A stretch of 64,000 nucleotides of DNA. It comes from Cepaea nemoralis. Taxonomy: Eukaryota > Mollusca > Gastropoda > Stylommatophora > Helicidae. Below are positions 34,609 to 45,055 of the stretch, piece by piece; position 1 is the first letter of the stretch, and every line of letters begins with the position of its first letter. The stretch is from positions 1,480,001-1,544,000 of the forward strand of contig JACEFZ010021371.1 of the NCBI GenBank assembly GCA_014155875.1, read 5' to 3'. The position numbers were made by a program, and so were the translations under genes. The notes under the pieces were generated by a model. The model saw only the letters and a list, made by a program, of their open reading frames with translations. It was not told the origin of the DNA and made no database searches.

Positions 34609-36465
34609 ATGGTCATAAACGTAGAATACCAGCTAAAGGCCCAGGAAATACCGAAAGAACATTGGGCATTAATTTATATGAAGAATTTGTCGGGGGAGCC
34701 CTTAAAGGTAATAGAGTCCATTCCCCAAGACCTTAGAAACAACTACGAATACATCCATCAAAGGGTAATGCAGCATTTCCTCTTAGACGCCCCAGGGTAC
34801 CAGATTCAATTTTCCAAGCTAAAGCCTAAGAGCAATCAAACCTTCATTGACTACGTCTCAACAGTGCAAGATGTATGTAATAAATGGCTTAAAGCTTCTA
34901 AAATTAACAACAGTTATGACAAACTTAGGGATCTCATAATTATGGACAAAATTATTTCCACTATTCCTAGTCCTTTTGCCAAATTTTTGCAACAATCAGA
35001 TGTAGATTCCATTGAAGAGCTTGAGAAACGGGGGTCCGCCTATTTTTCTTCAAACAGGGATGTGTTTAAGTCTATTACTGAAGAAAGTGAAATTGTAGCT
35101 GCTGCTATGGAAAGACCACAAAAACCATACAAATTTAGGGAAAAGCAAAGAGGCAATTTACAACAGTGTCCTTATTGTAGATTTCACCATCCAGAATACT
35201 CGATGTGTGATAAGAACCCGAAATATCCAGAACACTTAGAGATGGTCATAAAGAAACAGCAGTCTAAGAGAGAAACATTTAGACGTGCTGTTAAATGCTT
35301 CTTTTGCCATTGTTTTGGCCATTATTCCTCTGCGTGTATGGAAAGAAAGAAGTTGAAAGCAGTGAATGCAGCATTAGTTGAGTCATCGTCAGAGAGTGGA
35401 AGTGATCTGGAAGAAATGTGTGAGAATGAAGACAATGTAGCATCAGCAGTTGATGTACTAGATTACAGTAGTTGTACAACATGCCACCAGTTTCATGATA
35501 ATGGGAAACTGAAATGTGGGCACACAGTCCCGTGTTCATTAGAGAATGCAAACGCGGCAGTAGCCTCCAGAGGCAGTTTGAAATTCTACCACGGAATAGT
35601 CAATAACATTCCATGTAAACTCCTGCTTGATAGTGGCAGCACATTAATCGGTTTAAAAAAGGAACTGGCCAAGCCAGAAGATTACACGGGTGAAACAGTG
35701 AATTGCCGCACTTTTTCTGGCACAATAGAGACATACCCGTTAGCCAAAGCTAATATAAACACACCTTTTTTGACTGGCACCTTTACGTGCGCGGTCTTAG
35801 AAAAACCATGTGCAGATCTGATAATTGGCCGTTTGCCACAGCTGCAGAAGCGTACCACTGACGAGATAACAGCCTGGAGAGAAACCTTTTTACAACAGGC
35901 TAATGCAATTACTAGGTCGAAAACTAGTAAACAAAAGAATGACCTACAAAACAAAACAGTACACCTGAGTGCATCCAGTGCTACGGTGAACAACAACACC
36001 TCGCGAAAGGTCATACAGGCGCAGCGCGCCAAACCACACATACCACCGAATTTCGAACAGTCTAATACAAGTGTAAATAGTGTACACTTTAAGCCCAATC
36101 AAGATGTTTTGTTACTATTGCCGGATAAGAGTGATTTGTTATTGACTTCATGGCAAGGGCCATTTAAAGTGGTGAGAAAGATTTCAGAAGTTGACTATGA
36201 GATATCCTTGAACAACAAACTCAAGATATTTCATATCAACATGTTAAAACCGTATTACATGAGACAACAACAGGAAACTGAAGACCAACAGGACGCAACC
36301 ATACCAATAAACCAGACGTCAGACGAACAAATAACAAACACATTAGTGGACGATATAGAAGAAGAACACATTTCAGCCACAGTCATTAACCAAACAGAAG
36401 AAGATGACTTTGAATTACCAGTAACGACGGTAGAAAGCAACACACCATTCAGCAACATACATTAG
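34609..36465 (+). CDS. Gypsy-2 Gag-protease frame ending in an integrase-like C-terminus
   Basis: A 618-codon open frame. The first ATG is probably not a native start, because homologous coding continues upstream. Residues 1-180 are capsid-like (WALIYMKNLSGEPLKVIE). Residues 190-245 hold two Cys/His clusters, the second a classic knuckle CFFCHCFGHYSSAC. Residues 344-349 hold the protease motif LLDSGS, with ADLIIG near 405. Residues 495-550 read DVLLLLPDKSDLLLTSWQGP then FKVV and HINMLKPYY, the signature of the Gypsy integrase C-terminus. The tail is acidic. RT, RNase H and the integrase core are absent between protease and this tail, yet the join is in frame. An intact, long, domain-fused frame in a young element suggests a deletion derivative that is still being copied. 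Confidence 0.85.
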   Translation: MVINVEYQLKAQEIPKEHWALIYMKNLSGEPLKVIESIPQDLRNNYEYIHQRVMQHFLLDAPGYQIQFSKLKPKSNQTFIDYVSTVQDVCNKWLKASKINNSYDKLRDLIIMDKIISTIPSPFAKFLQQSDVDSIEELEKRGSAYFSSNRDVFKSITEESEIVAAAMERPQKPYKFREKQRGNLQQCPYCRFHHPEYSMCDKNPKYPEHLEMVIKKQQSKRETFRRAVKCFFCHCFGHYSSACMERKKLKAVNAALVESSSESGSDLEEMCENEDNVASAVDVLDYSSCTTCHQFHDNGKLKCGHTVPCSLENANAAVASRGSLKFYHGIVNNIPCKLLLDSGSTLIGLKKELAKPEDYTGETVNCRTFSGTIETYPLAKANINTPFLTGTFTCAVLEKPCADLIIGRLPQLQKRTTDEITAWRETFLQQANAITRSKTSKQKNDLQNKTVHLSASSATVNNNTSRKVIQAQRAKPHIPPNFEQSNTSVNSVHFKPNQDVLLLLPDKSDLLLTSWQGPFKVVRKISEVDYEISLNNKLKIFHINMLKPYYMRQQQETEDQQDATIPINQTSDEQITNTLVDDIEEEHISATVINQTEEDDFELPVTTVESNTPFSNIH

Positions 36466-36509
36466 GGCCTACGATGACAGACGAACAGAAACAGCAAACA
36501 ACAACATTA

Positions 36510-37260
36510 CTAACAGAATAAAGTTGTTTGGACTGACAGTAAAACCGGCAAAAGTCGAGTTGGCGTTGGAGGAGATAGATTTCCTTGGCCACACAATTTC
36601 CAATGGCCAGTTAAAGACCGACAACAAAATTATTACTAAAATTTTGAATCTTACTATTCCAACAACAACAAAAAAGCAAGTAAGAAGCTTGCTGGGGCTA
36701 GTAAATTATTTACATCAAATTTATCCCCAATTTGGCACAAATAACGTCTGTATTTTCGGACCTATTAAAATCGTCTGCGAAGATAAACGTTCAAGATGCT
36801 ATTTTATAGAATGCGATGTCAGAATTAAAGTACATGTTCAGCAGCGTTTCCATCTTACGCTTGCTTAACCCTGAGTTACAATATATTCTTAGATGTGACG
36901 CCAGTGCAACAACGATCTCTGGTGTACTACTCCAAGAACACGAAAAGATCCTCCATCCTATCTTGTATTTGAGCCGTAAGCTTACCACAGCTGAATCACG
37001 GTATGATGTGTCTCAGGTGGAAGCTCTCGCTAATGTATATTGTATAACTAAGCTTCAAACATACTTAGCTGGAACTCACTTCAGTTTAGAGACCGATAAC
37101 TCTCCCCTTTTAATTATGGAGAAAGGTCAGCCAAAAACAACAGAAGCTATCGCTGGGCTTTGATTCAGCAGAATTACTCCTTCAGCATTAAACACATTAA
37201 AGGAAGTAATATTAACCTTGCAGACCTTTTGACGAGACCATCAGGTATTGAAGTGATGGA
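36510..37260 (+). pseudogene. Gypsy-2 RT thumb and RNase H remnants, downstream of the integrase tail
   Basis: Plus-strand frames after the stop. The first has FGLTVKPAKVELALEEIDFL GHTIS and TTTKKQVRSLLGLVNYL, the end of the RT palm and the thumb. The second has YILRCDASATTISGVLLQEH, LYLSRKLTTAESRY and FSLETDNSPL, the RNase H core (DAS..G..L.Q, E, TD). After one more frame change comes NYSFSIKHIKGSNINLADLL. In a normal Gypsy pol these lie before the integrase. The RT catalytic core is missing. Confidence 0.8.
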
Positions 37261-37289
37261 GAAGGCAGATGTAGCACTGCCATAGGTAT

Positions 37290-39443
37290 CTGCATTAAGC
37301 ACTAAGTAGCTCACATATGTACTGTGCTAGTAGTGGTAAAAGATAAGACAATGTAAATATTAACACGTGAACTTACCACGAACTCTAGTAATGCCATATA
37401 CCAAGTACATTACATTTATAGAGTCTACTAGGACAGATAAACTGTGATACTATGGTGAACATATTGTGATACGCTACAGAGTCACTTAGAATGCAGTTAA
37501 CATTGTATATAGACGATTGTAAGGAAGAACCCAGAGGAGCGACACATCGTGATCACCATCGCCTGGACCTACAATTAGTTAGTTAGTTTAGGGATTGTAT
37601 AACATGTCTCTGTATATAACATGTATGTAATATTATTATTATAGTATTTTAACGAAGTTCCATTAAAGCTATTTAGTGGTTCATTGTAGAAGAACTAGTA
37701 GTAATAGAAGAACCACTAATATTCCAACTGTGAGCTTATTTAAAACAATTGCAGCTATATTATTATTTAATTAGATTAGACACCTTTACAGTAGTTTTAT
37801 AGTTATAAATGTATATTTTATGTATAGTTAGATAATTAGATTAGATTAAATAGTTCTCTATTGAGACTACTACCAATGAAGCCAATTTAAACGGCGTGGT
37901 AATATATTTAGATTAAGTTAGAAATAAAATAGATTAATTTAGAAATAGATTTAGAAACATTGATGTTAATTTATTTAAGGGAACTAACACATTTCTCTTA
38001 AAGTGTTTAATTTAGGTAATTACCTTCCCTTAGAAACATCCATATATTGATAGTTTACTTAATTATATACTTAGATTTAACATCAGTCATTATTTATTTA
38101 CTTAATTTAAATTATCTTGTTTATTGCAATTATCATTTACTTAAATAGATTAGTTGCATTATTTAAGTTAATAACATCCTCTATTTATTTAATAACATAT
38201 TTTTTTACTTTACATCATAAACCAACATTTAGTTAACTTACTTCCCTTAGTAGTTATTTTTTTATATACTTAGATTATATACCTTAGTTAGTTTCTTAAG
38301 CATCATGGTGTAGAATGATAGTAACGTTAGACACCGTCAATTTATTGACTGGTATAACCAATTAGACATTAGATTAGTTAGAAACATTTACATTTAGTTA
38401 GCTTTCACTGTATTGACTTATGCAACACATTCAAAATTGTATATAACAAAGTGATAGAGAAATCGACTTTATTTTCGGCTCCGTATTGTTTAAAACGAGC
38501 CCATTTTAATTTTTCATTACAAAAACATTTTTAAAAATTGACAATGTCCGAGAAAGTGAAGAATGAGATGAGTAAACGGACGAATGAGAGAAGTAAAATA
38601 TTGGAATGAATATTTGTGCATTGTTTCGCACACATGTGTTTTTATGACTCGTCCGCGTCCTCTGTGTAAACCATGTGATGTGTGTAGTTTCATGTGTGTT
38701 ACAGCCACTATTGCATAGAAGCAATAGTTGTTTTCTAGGATCTCAGATCGGCGAAATGCATCATGAATTAAGCATACGCATTAATTTATGACGAACATTG
38801 GCCTATCCGTGATGCTCGAAAACCTTAATACATCAATTATAGGCATAGGATTATGTTCCTAATTGCAACACATATAAATTAAAGATTTACACGCAGACAA
38901 CAAGGAATATAAACAGATAAATTTACAAACAGCAGTTGATTTCAAAGGGACGGAACACTTGATCAAAGGGACACCACAGACTCGCAGTGAGTGGGAGGGC
39001 AAGGTGAATATTTAGCTACACGCGAAAGCAAGATAGGCTAACATCAGCATACACACAACTAACAAGAGAAGTGAAAGTACATTTCACGGGGATTTGAATT
39101 ATATTCATGTATTGCATCCTTAACAGGAGCAATTTGTTTTGGGATATTGGTCAATCAATATTTTGAGGGGATGAGTTTTGCTAACGCGCCCTGGTTCAAC
39201 AAAGCTCCCAAGAGTGTAATGTAGTGACTCTTGTTTAGAGTGGAGATGTGTGAAGCTGATCTATGACCAGTGGCTGGATACAACAACTTGTGACCAGACT
39301 TATTGAAAGACAGAAGTGGACCGTAGATTAGAACAGTGTACCCCTTGACTAGATTAGATCAGACTAATTTTATATGCTACGACGACATTGCGTCAAACCT
39401 ACTACATTAATCTAGTGACGCAATACGTCGGACGACGGGAGAA
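37290..39443 (+). other. Gypsy-2 AT-rich non-coding region before the 3' LTR
   Basis: About 2.15 kb with no long frame. From 37590 to 38420 it is built of short TTAGATTAG/TTAGTTAG-like phrases. It is about a third of the element and could hold a packaging or stability signal, or replace a lost env or pol part. The function is unknown. Confidence 0.6.
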
Positions 39444-40050
39444 TGTCAAGGTCCTACACTGTACTGAGACAGACTAGTGACAGTAGAGGGATGAGGACTT
39501 ACAGGACATAGAGACAGGACGTCTATAAAGGTATAGACTGAATAGAGACAGCACCCAAGCCAGGACGTAATAATAGATATAACTAGACTCGGGTGGGAAC
39601 ACTAACGTGTTATAGTTAGGACAATAGAGGGACCGACCCAGGAATAGGGGGCGGCAGACGTAGACGTGACAACGTGAAGTAGAACATGACTCTAGAAGGC
39701 CGAGACGATAGTGCTGTGTGCAAAGGGATTAGCACGCACCCCACGAGGGAGCTTGACCGCGTAAGCAAGCTGCGAGCTGAGTTAAGACAGACGGGGGACA
39801 GACGGCTTTCTGACTGGACGTGGTTCTAAGTTATTAAGTGTCTATGAACGCATGCAATATTTAGTGAGAGTGTGTTGTGAATTTATACATTGTGTAATGT
39901 GATTAATAAGTATTCTCTATTTATGTACAGGCAAAGAACGCCTTAGAGAATTGTCAGGCTTGCCTGAATAAATATTGTAGAGAAAACATCTGTACATATT
40001 ATTATGATTTGTGAGGTACAGATGAGGTTTGCCTGAGTGCAGGACTGTGA

Positions 40051-40052
<2 letters not shown>
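39444..40052 (+). repeat. Gypsy-2 3' LTR (609 bp)
   Basis: Same length and ends as 32845-33453. It is preceded by the purine-rich GGACGACGGGAGAA and followed immediately by the resumed TG array. Confidence 0.95.
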
Positions 40053-40091
<39 letters not shown>

Positions 40092-41495
40092 GTGTGTGCA
40101 TGGGCGCGTGTGTGTGTGTGACCACATAACCACTCTAACAACACCCAAGACATACAAGGGGGACGAGGCGTAGCCGGGGCACACATCCCTTTAGCTTCTG
40201 TGTACACTAACGGAGTGTGCGGCATCCAGAGGAGAATCCTCAGCAAAGGGTGGCCGGCGTGATACCTTATTAGAGATAAGTCACTCATCTTCATTTCAAG
40301 ATACGATATTGTTCGTGCCAAGTGCCGAACGCACACATCATACCCGACATCTTGGTATTGGTCTAGGGTTTGGAAGATTTTAGAAATATCACAACAGGCT
40401 CGCTTACTCTCTGTACGAATCTTTCGTGCACACAACACAAGTCCAAAACGCGTCTTCAGAGCACACGAACACTTTATTGCATCACAGTCCTTACCGTGGT
40501 CGCCATCATACCCCGCCAGTATCTTGCCTTTCAGCGTTCTTGGCATGACCCACCCACCTACTGTCTAGCAATAGTGCATACATGATACCACTAATCGTCG
40601 TTTATTCCTTGCTGTTGTTGCACACTACAGAGTATACACTTGACTGCTAACTGTTAATAATAGTTTCTAGTTACTCACACATAGCTGGTACCCACAAGCT
40701 CTGGTCACAGCGTGCCTCTGGCCGCCATTCTCGTTGACATGTTCTCACAACCGTGCCATCACTGCCTCGCCATCACTGGCCGCAGTTTGCGTTCATTAAG
40801 CGACAGCTTCGATGTGTTCCTCCATCATTGTCGTCATGCACACTCGAAACAATCATCACTCAACTGCATCTCAGATGTTTCCCATTCTTTTGAATACTGT
40901 CACAAACTGAAACACATCCACAACTCTTCAATCGACCTTCTCTTGTTTACGTCCCAACGTCTTCTGTCCAGATCGCAACCTTTTCCGGCTTTGACCTGGG
41001 TGCGTAATGTGACCACATTAGCTCCGCCCACTAATCTGCCAGTGTTCGCTTACGTTTTTGAACTCTATGTCAACGACATCTCTCTAGTTTCTACGATGTA
41101 CACACTTGCTGTGTTTCGCGTATCCATCTCATGGCAGTTAGTGGCTCACGTCCCCTTGTTCCATGGCTCGGTGTAGAAAAAAGTGCAGAGGCAATTTCTA
41201 CTACATGCAAATGCAACAACTAAAACGAAGTAGGGATACATTTGAGTGTCTGATGTGCAGCACTGTCATAAGGCAGCCATCAGACATGGCATGGTTTCTG
41301 TAACTTTTATGACTGTCATAACTTGTATGACTTGTCACTGAGATGTTTCGTACCTGAATGAGGCGTTATTTCTGTTCTATTCGGAACGAAACTCTGGTTG
41401 TAAACTTTCCTCGTGCTAACACGAGTTTTTGTCATTAGAGCTCACTGGCTTAGATGCAAGACTGGCTTTCTGGACATATCACGAATTTCTGTCTC
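40053..41495. other. TG array then unassigned intron
   Basis: TG repeat to about 40090, a short break, and more TG to 40120. A minus-strand frame (40126-40546) and a plus-strand frame (40712-41176, 154 codons) are long for random sequence, but neither shows a motif I know. The Cys-rich patch of the minus frame (CDAIKCSCALKTRFGLVLCA) is notable. Probably an old element. Confidence 0.4.
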
Positions 41496-41501
41496 GCTAT
41501 A

Positions 41502-42310
41502 CAGGAAGGCCCCGCTATACGTCGCATCGGTTTACGTCGTTTCGCTAAAACGTCTTTGTCACCGATGGGACATAACTTCACTTTACGTCGCTACGTTCCG
41601 CTATAACGTCGTCACATGTGTTGCCATGCTGTGTTAATGTCGCCATTTTACGTTTTGTGCAGTGCGTTTTTCCAGGATTTTATCGTGTACTCACCCATAA
41701 TTATGAGTTTATAGCGCATAGTAAGTGCTGATAGTGTGTCTGGTTGTAAGAGAACCAGGAAAAGTCTTACTCTTGAGGTGAAGTTAGATGTGGTATGTCG
41801 TTTTGGGGCTGGCGATCGGACCTCCAACCACGGTAAGGACAATTCGTGCAGGCGCTGACAAAATAAAAAAGGGTGCGATAAACGTAACCCCTTTGAGTGC
41901 TTCCAAGATCACTCGTACAAGAAATACTCTTATGGAGAAGATGGACGCACTATTGGCCGTCTGGATTGAAGACCAAAACCAAAGGAATATGCCTGTGAGC
42001 AAGATGGCTATCCAAGAGAAAGCAAAGTCTCTCTATGAATATCTAGCTAAGAAAGCGGGTGAGAGCAGTACTAGTAGTGTTGATAATAGTTTTGGAGCGA
42101 GTCATGGAGCCTCTACGTCCCAATAATTCTACTACTCGCCCTCCAACCCACCTCTATTTAGCCAATAAATATTAACAACCATCAAAATAAACATTACATA
42201 ATACACTGTATTTAAATTAATTCTATGGGAAATAGTGTTTCACTATACCTCGTTTCACTTAAAGAGCGTTTTCCAAGAATGTAACCCCGACATTAACCGG
42301 GGCCATCCTG
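41502..42310 (+). mobile_element. Tigger/pogo-type deletion derivative with terminal inverted repeats
   Basis: An 809-bp element bounded by TA dinucleotides at 41500-41501 and 42311-42312. The left end CAGGAAGGCCCCGCTATACG mirrors the right end, which on the other strand reads CAGGATGGCCCCGGTTAATG. Inside, frames spanning 41740-42126 encode the N-terminal DNA-binding region of a Tigger transposase: RKSLTLEVKLDVV, then after a frameshift PPTTVRTIRAGADKIKKGA, LSASKITRTRN and WIEDQNQRNMPVSKMAI. The DDE catalytic domain is missing, so it could only move in trans. TA duplication and CENP-B-like HTH are hallmarks of the pogo/Tigger group. Confidence 0.9.
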
Positions 42311-42662
42311 TAGTCTCTTTTCATTTGAACTGTTGTGTAGCTAGTTATCTTGAACTCTTTACGTCGCGTTCTTTCGTCATAGTTACTTTATCTTGCCATT
42401 GGGTGATTTAATGACATCTGTAAATATCAACACCCGAGTGCATGTTTTCTTCTCTCTTCAAGCAATCTCACTATAATGTTGGCATAAATTGTGTTTTTCT
42501 CAGTTCCTCTTGTCTGTTCCTCTTTTGAGAGAAATGCGCCACACCTTGTTATGCACCTTTAAAGTCCGACTTTGGCATGTATATGTGTAAAGTTTGCTTC
42601 CTCTATACAGATTGCATCCAAAGAAACGGGCTATGTCTACCCATTAGTTCTATATGTTAGTT

Positions 42663-42893
42663 ACACAACCTTTACAAGACGTCGCAGTCAACCCCAGCAT
42701 ATTTTGCTGTTGTGATCTCTTGGCAAGTTTACGTTCAGTAGTTTGGGATTGCTTTCTGAACGACCGGTACCCATAACAATTCGTAAAAAATCAACACAAC
42801 GCGGTCTGCTGTCAAATCTCGCGCAGCTGTGCTTCGAACGCGGATATGTGGGATCACGAACCCCGTCTGTAACTCCTCGCCACGGAGCGTGGA
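42663..42893 (-). mobile_element. SINE-1 copy, full length with tRNA-like head
   Basis: Minus strand. Head CTCCGTGGCGAGGAGTTACAG and the decayed box B CCGCGTTCGAAGCACAG, then GCGCGAGATTTGACAGCAG. The core is GGTACCGGTCGTTCAGAAAG and the tail GTTGACTGCGACGTCTTG. It is the best copy for reconstructing the order of SINE-1. 42313-42660 before it is plain intron. Confidence 0.85.
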
Positions 42894-43002
42894 GTTCTAT
42901 AAGAGTACAATATATTTTAATAATTATTTGTTAACATGAACACATATTTAGGTGATGAAACAAAATACTATATTCGCTAAATACTGTAATCTACAAACTA
43001 AC

Positions 43003-43182
43003 TTTGACTCCAGCTTTGCGTAGTAAACATAATCCAGCATCAACAAAACGTTCACAGAGGTTATTAACTATACTCCTCATGCTCTCAAGAAAGAATGGGG
43101 GTTTTGACTGAAGCCATGACTTGATCAAAGGTCTCCAACCTAGAGTGGACGGTTCCATATATATCATGCCACATCTGGATAC
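43003..43182 (-). CDS. DNAH3: Dynein heavy chain exon: AAA2, VSRCGMIYME block
   Basis: A 60-codon exon with acceptor ATTAATAG at 43183-43184 and donor AAA|GTTAGT at 43001-43002, phase 0. It opens with VSRCGMIYMEPSTLGWRPLI, the near-invariant dynein sensor region of AAA2 with its arginine, and continues through KSWLQSKPPFFLESMRSIVN to RKAGVK. It completes the PAT|VSRCG motif begun in the exon 139 bases away, the only short intron in the window. Confidence 0.97.
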
Positions 43183-43321
43183 CTATTAATACAGAGAAAG
43201 TGTATGCAATTATTAATTTGCCAAATTCAACTGAATGTAAAATGGCATCAAAGAAATTAAATATTTTGATATTTCAAACATAGATATTGTGTCAGCAAAC
43301 ATTTCAGACTGGGCTACTGAC

Positions 43322-43504
43322 CGTTGCAGGCGAGGCAGCTTCTAGATCCATGGCTTCAAAGATGAGGTTTGTAGTGGGTAGTAGTTGTATGATTTCTCCA
43401 CTCATCAAGCACAGTTTTTTATTGTCATCAAGCACTGTATTCATATTTTCAATCCATACTGCATCAACAGGACCATCAAATATTAGCCATTTGCGATCCG
43501 GGGT
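43322..43504 (-). CDS. DNAH3: Dynein heavy chain exon: AAA2 Walker B
   Basis: A 61-codon exon with acceptor CTATTGAAG at 43505-43506 and donor ACG|GTCAGT at 43320-43321, phase 0. It starts [20 protein letters not shown], containing the AAA2 Walker B strand (WLIFDGPVD). [20 protein letters not shown] and [13 protein letters not shown] follow. This block is among the most conserved in all axonemal dyneins. All catalytic-pattern residues I can judge are intact, which argues for a functional gene. Confidence 0.98.
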
Positions 43505-43589
43505 CTTCAATAGGAAGATAATTTTATAAATATGGTTAGAGCTAATGTCCACACAGCATAAAACATGTATTATACACATATTGTATACA

Positions 43590-44360
43590 AATATGAATAT
43601 ATGTATACAGACAGACAGCAGTTTCTACTAACAGAAGAAGATTCAATGTTGGAGTTAACATATCCACTTGTTTAAGGTATATAGGACACATCAAACATGG
43701 TTGGAAGACCATATCATCTTGAAATCCCGGACGAGGGTCATATGGGTATCATGATGGAGACATCAGTAGTCAGTCTTCTCTGTCCTATGCAATACACACA
43801 AGGGATGAAATACTATATCCTTTCCAATTGTTATGTTATTAGTCCAAGATTTTCTCTGCTTCCTTTTCTCATTTAGCCCTCAACTGTTCCCTGGAGAATT
43901 ATCCTAGAGCGATGTTATGACGTATGACAGGCCACAATCAGGCGAGCTTTCAATTCACTGATGACGAAAGTGGGTCTTGATAGCCTGCATATTAACTTTG
44001 CATCTAACACATGCATTTAAATAGTGATTTTTTGTAATATATGCACATAATCCTTCTGAAGCATTTACATTTAAAACCCCTGAGTTGTCTGTTCTGTATC
44101 TATAGTGACAGTCCATTTCTGACACCCAATTTATGTAACAGGTACCAAAAGTGACTAATTTAATCTTGACAGGAAAGCTGATGCTAGTTTTTCATTTAGG
44201 CTTGAGACTAGACATAGCAAATTTGACCATTTCGCTTCTTGCTTTGATCTCTTTATTTTACTACCATCTCATCATTTCATCTTATCACGTTCCTCTTGTA
44301 CCTTGCGGTGTCGAGGTGAAGCACAAACAGCAGTAGAGAACCCGTTTATGGGCTTCATAT
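43590..44360. other. Intron, no firm feature
   Basis: AT-rich, with no element or exon recognised. The 61-codon plus frame at 44151-44336 has no motif. Confidence 0.5.
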
Positions 44361-44364
44361 ATCC

Positions 44365-44770
44365 AGATTCCCTTGGACTCTACAATTCCATCTTGGCGGG
44401 CCTCTTCTTCTGCTTCCATTTGGTCTGTATATCATTGTTTGCTGTGGTATACTGTTAATTGGTAATCTAGTTATATGGCCAAACCATTTAACTTGCCGCT
44501 TTCTGATTAAATATACCGTTGGTGTAACTCAACTTTAGTCCTGATTTTTTTCATTTCTGATTTTCTCTATTCTTAATAAATTAAGTATTCTTCTCAAGAA
44601 TTTCATTTCCGTTGCTGTGATTTTTCATTTTTGTATTTCTTTTTTTTTTTTTTTTTTAACCTGTCATTGTCCAGGTTTTGTATTGATAGCATACAGTTGG
44701 TAGAAAGATTGTGTTGTGGAGTGCATTCTTAGTAATTATTTATAAATGTGTGTTCTTTAGTATTGGTGCC
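44365..44770 (-). pseudogene. LINE C-terminal fragment
   Basis: A minus-strand frame around 44400-44505 reads KRQVKWFGHITRLPIN..PQQ then RRGPPRW, the RRR..WFGH..R...GRP.RW end of non-LTR ORF2 proteins. Upstream (to 44770) it is weak, with a poly-T tract of 18 at 44641-44658. Confidence 0.55.
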
Positions 44771-44847
44771 ATTTGTCCAATGAGGTGGTTTGCCTTATAC
44801 CATTTATTTTCAAGCTTGTCTTCTGATTTACCTTAACTTAAAGTAAG

Positions 44848-45055
44848 GTGCATGTCATTTACAGGACGTAGCAGTCAACAACAGCATTTTGTGTCTGTTC
44901 TTGATTCCTGGACAAGTTTACGTTCAGTAGTTTGCCATTGCTTTCTAAACGAGTGGCACACATCACATTTCATAAAAAGCAACCCAGCTGTGTTTCGAAC
45001 GCGGATATACGGAATTACTAACTGCGTCCGTAGCACCTTCGCCACGATGACTTTA
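44848..45055 (-). mobile_element. SINE-1 copy, full length with tRNA-like head
   Basis: Minus strand. Head ATCGTGGCGAAGGTGCTACG with box A-like GTGGCGAAGGTG and box B-like GCGTTCGAAACAC, the core CGTTTAGAAAGCAATGGCAA, and the tail GTTGACTGCTACGTCCTG. The internal promoter is better kept than in other copies. Confidence 0.85.

Larger units (their letters stand above)
32845..40052 (+). mobile_element. Gypsy-2: young, defective LTR retrotransposon
   Basis: A 7.2-kb plus-strand element with 609-bp LTRs at both ends (TGTCAAGG...TGTGACA). They differ at about six positions by my count, near 1%, which indicates recent integration. A primer-binding site lies 13 bases after the 5' LTR, and a purine tract (GACGGGAGAA) precedes the 3' LTR. 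Inside are a gag with two frameshifts, a long gag-protease frame that runs straight into an integrase-like C-terminus, then RT thumb and RNase H remnants, then 2.15 kb of AT-rich non-coding DNA. It has no complete RT or integrase, so it must have moved using enzymes supplied in trans. It lies in the 13.9-kb intron between the 43003 and 28996 exons, opposite in direction to the gene. Confidence 0.93.

Noticed and set aside
35682..36098. 138-codon minus-strand frame
   Set aside because: It is antisense to the Gypsy-2 protease region.
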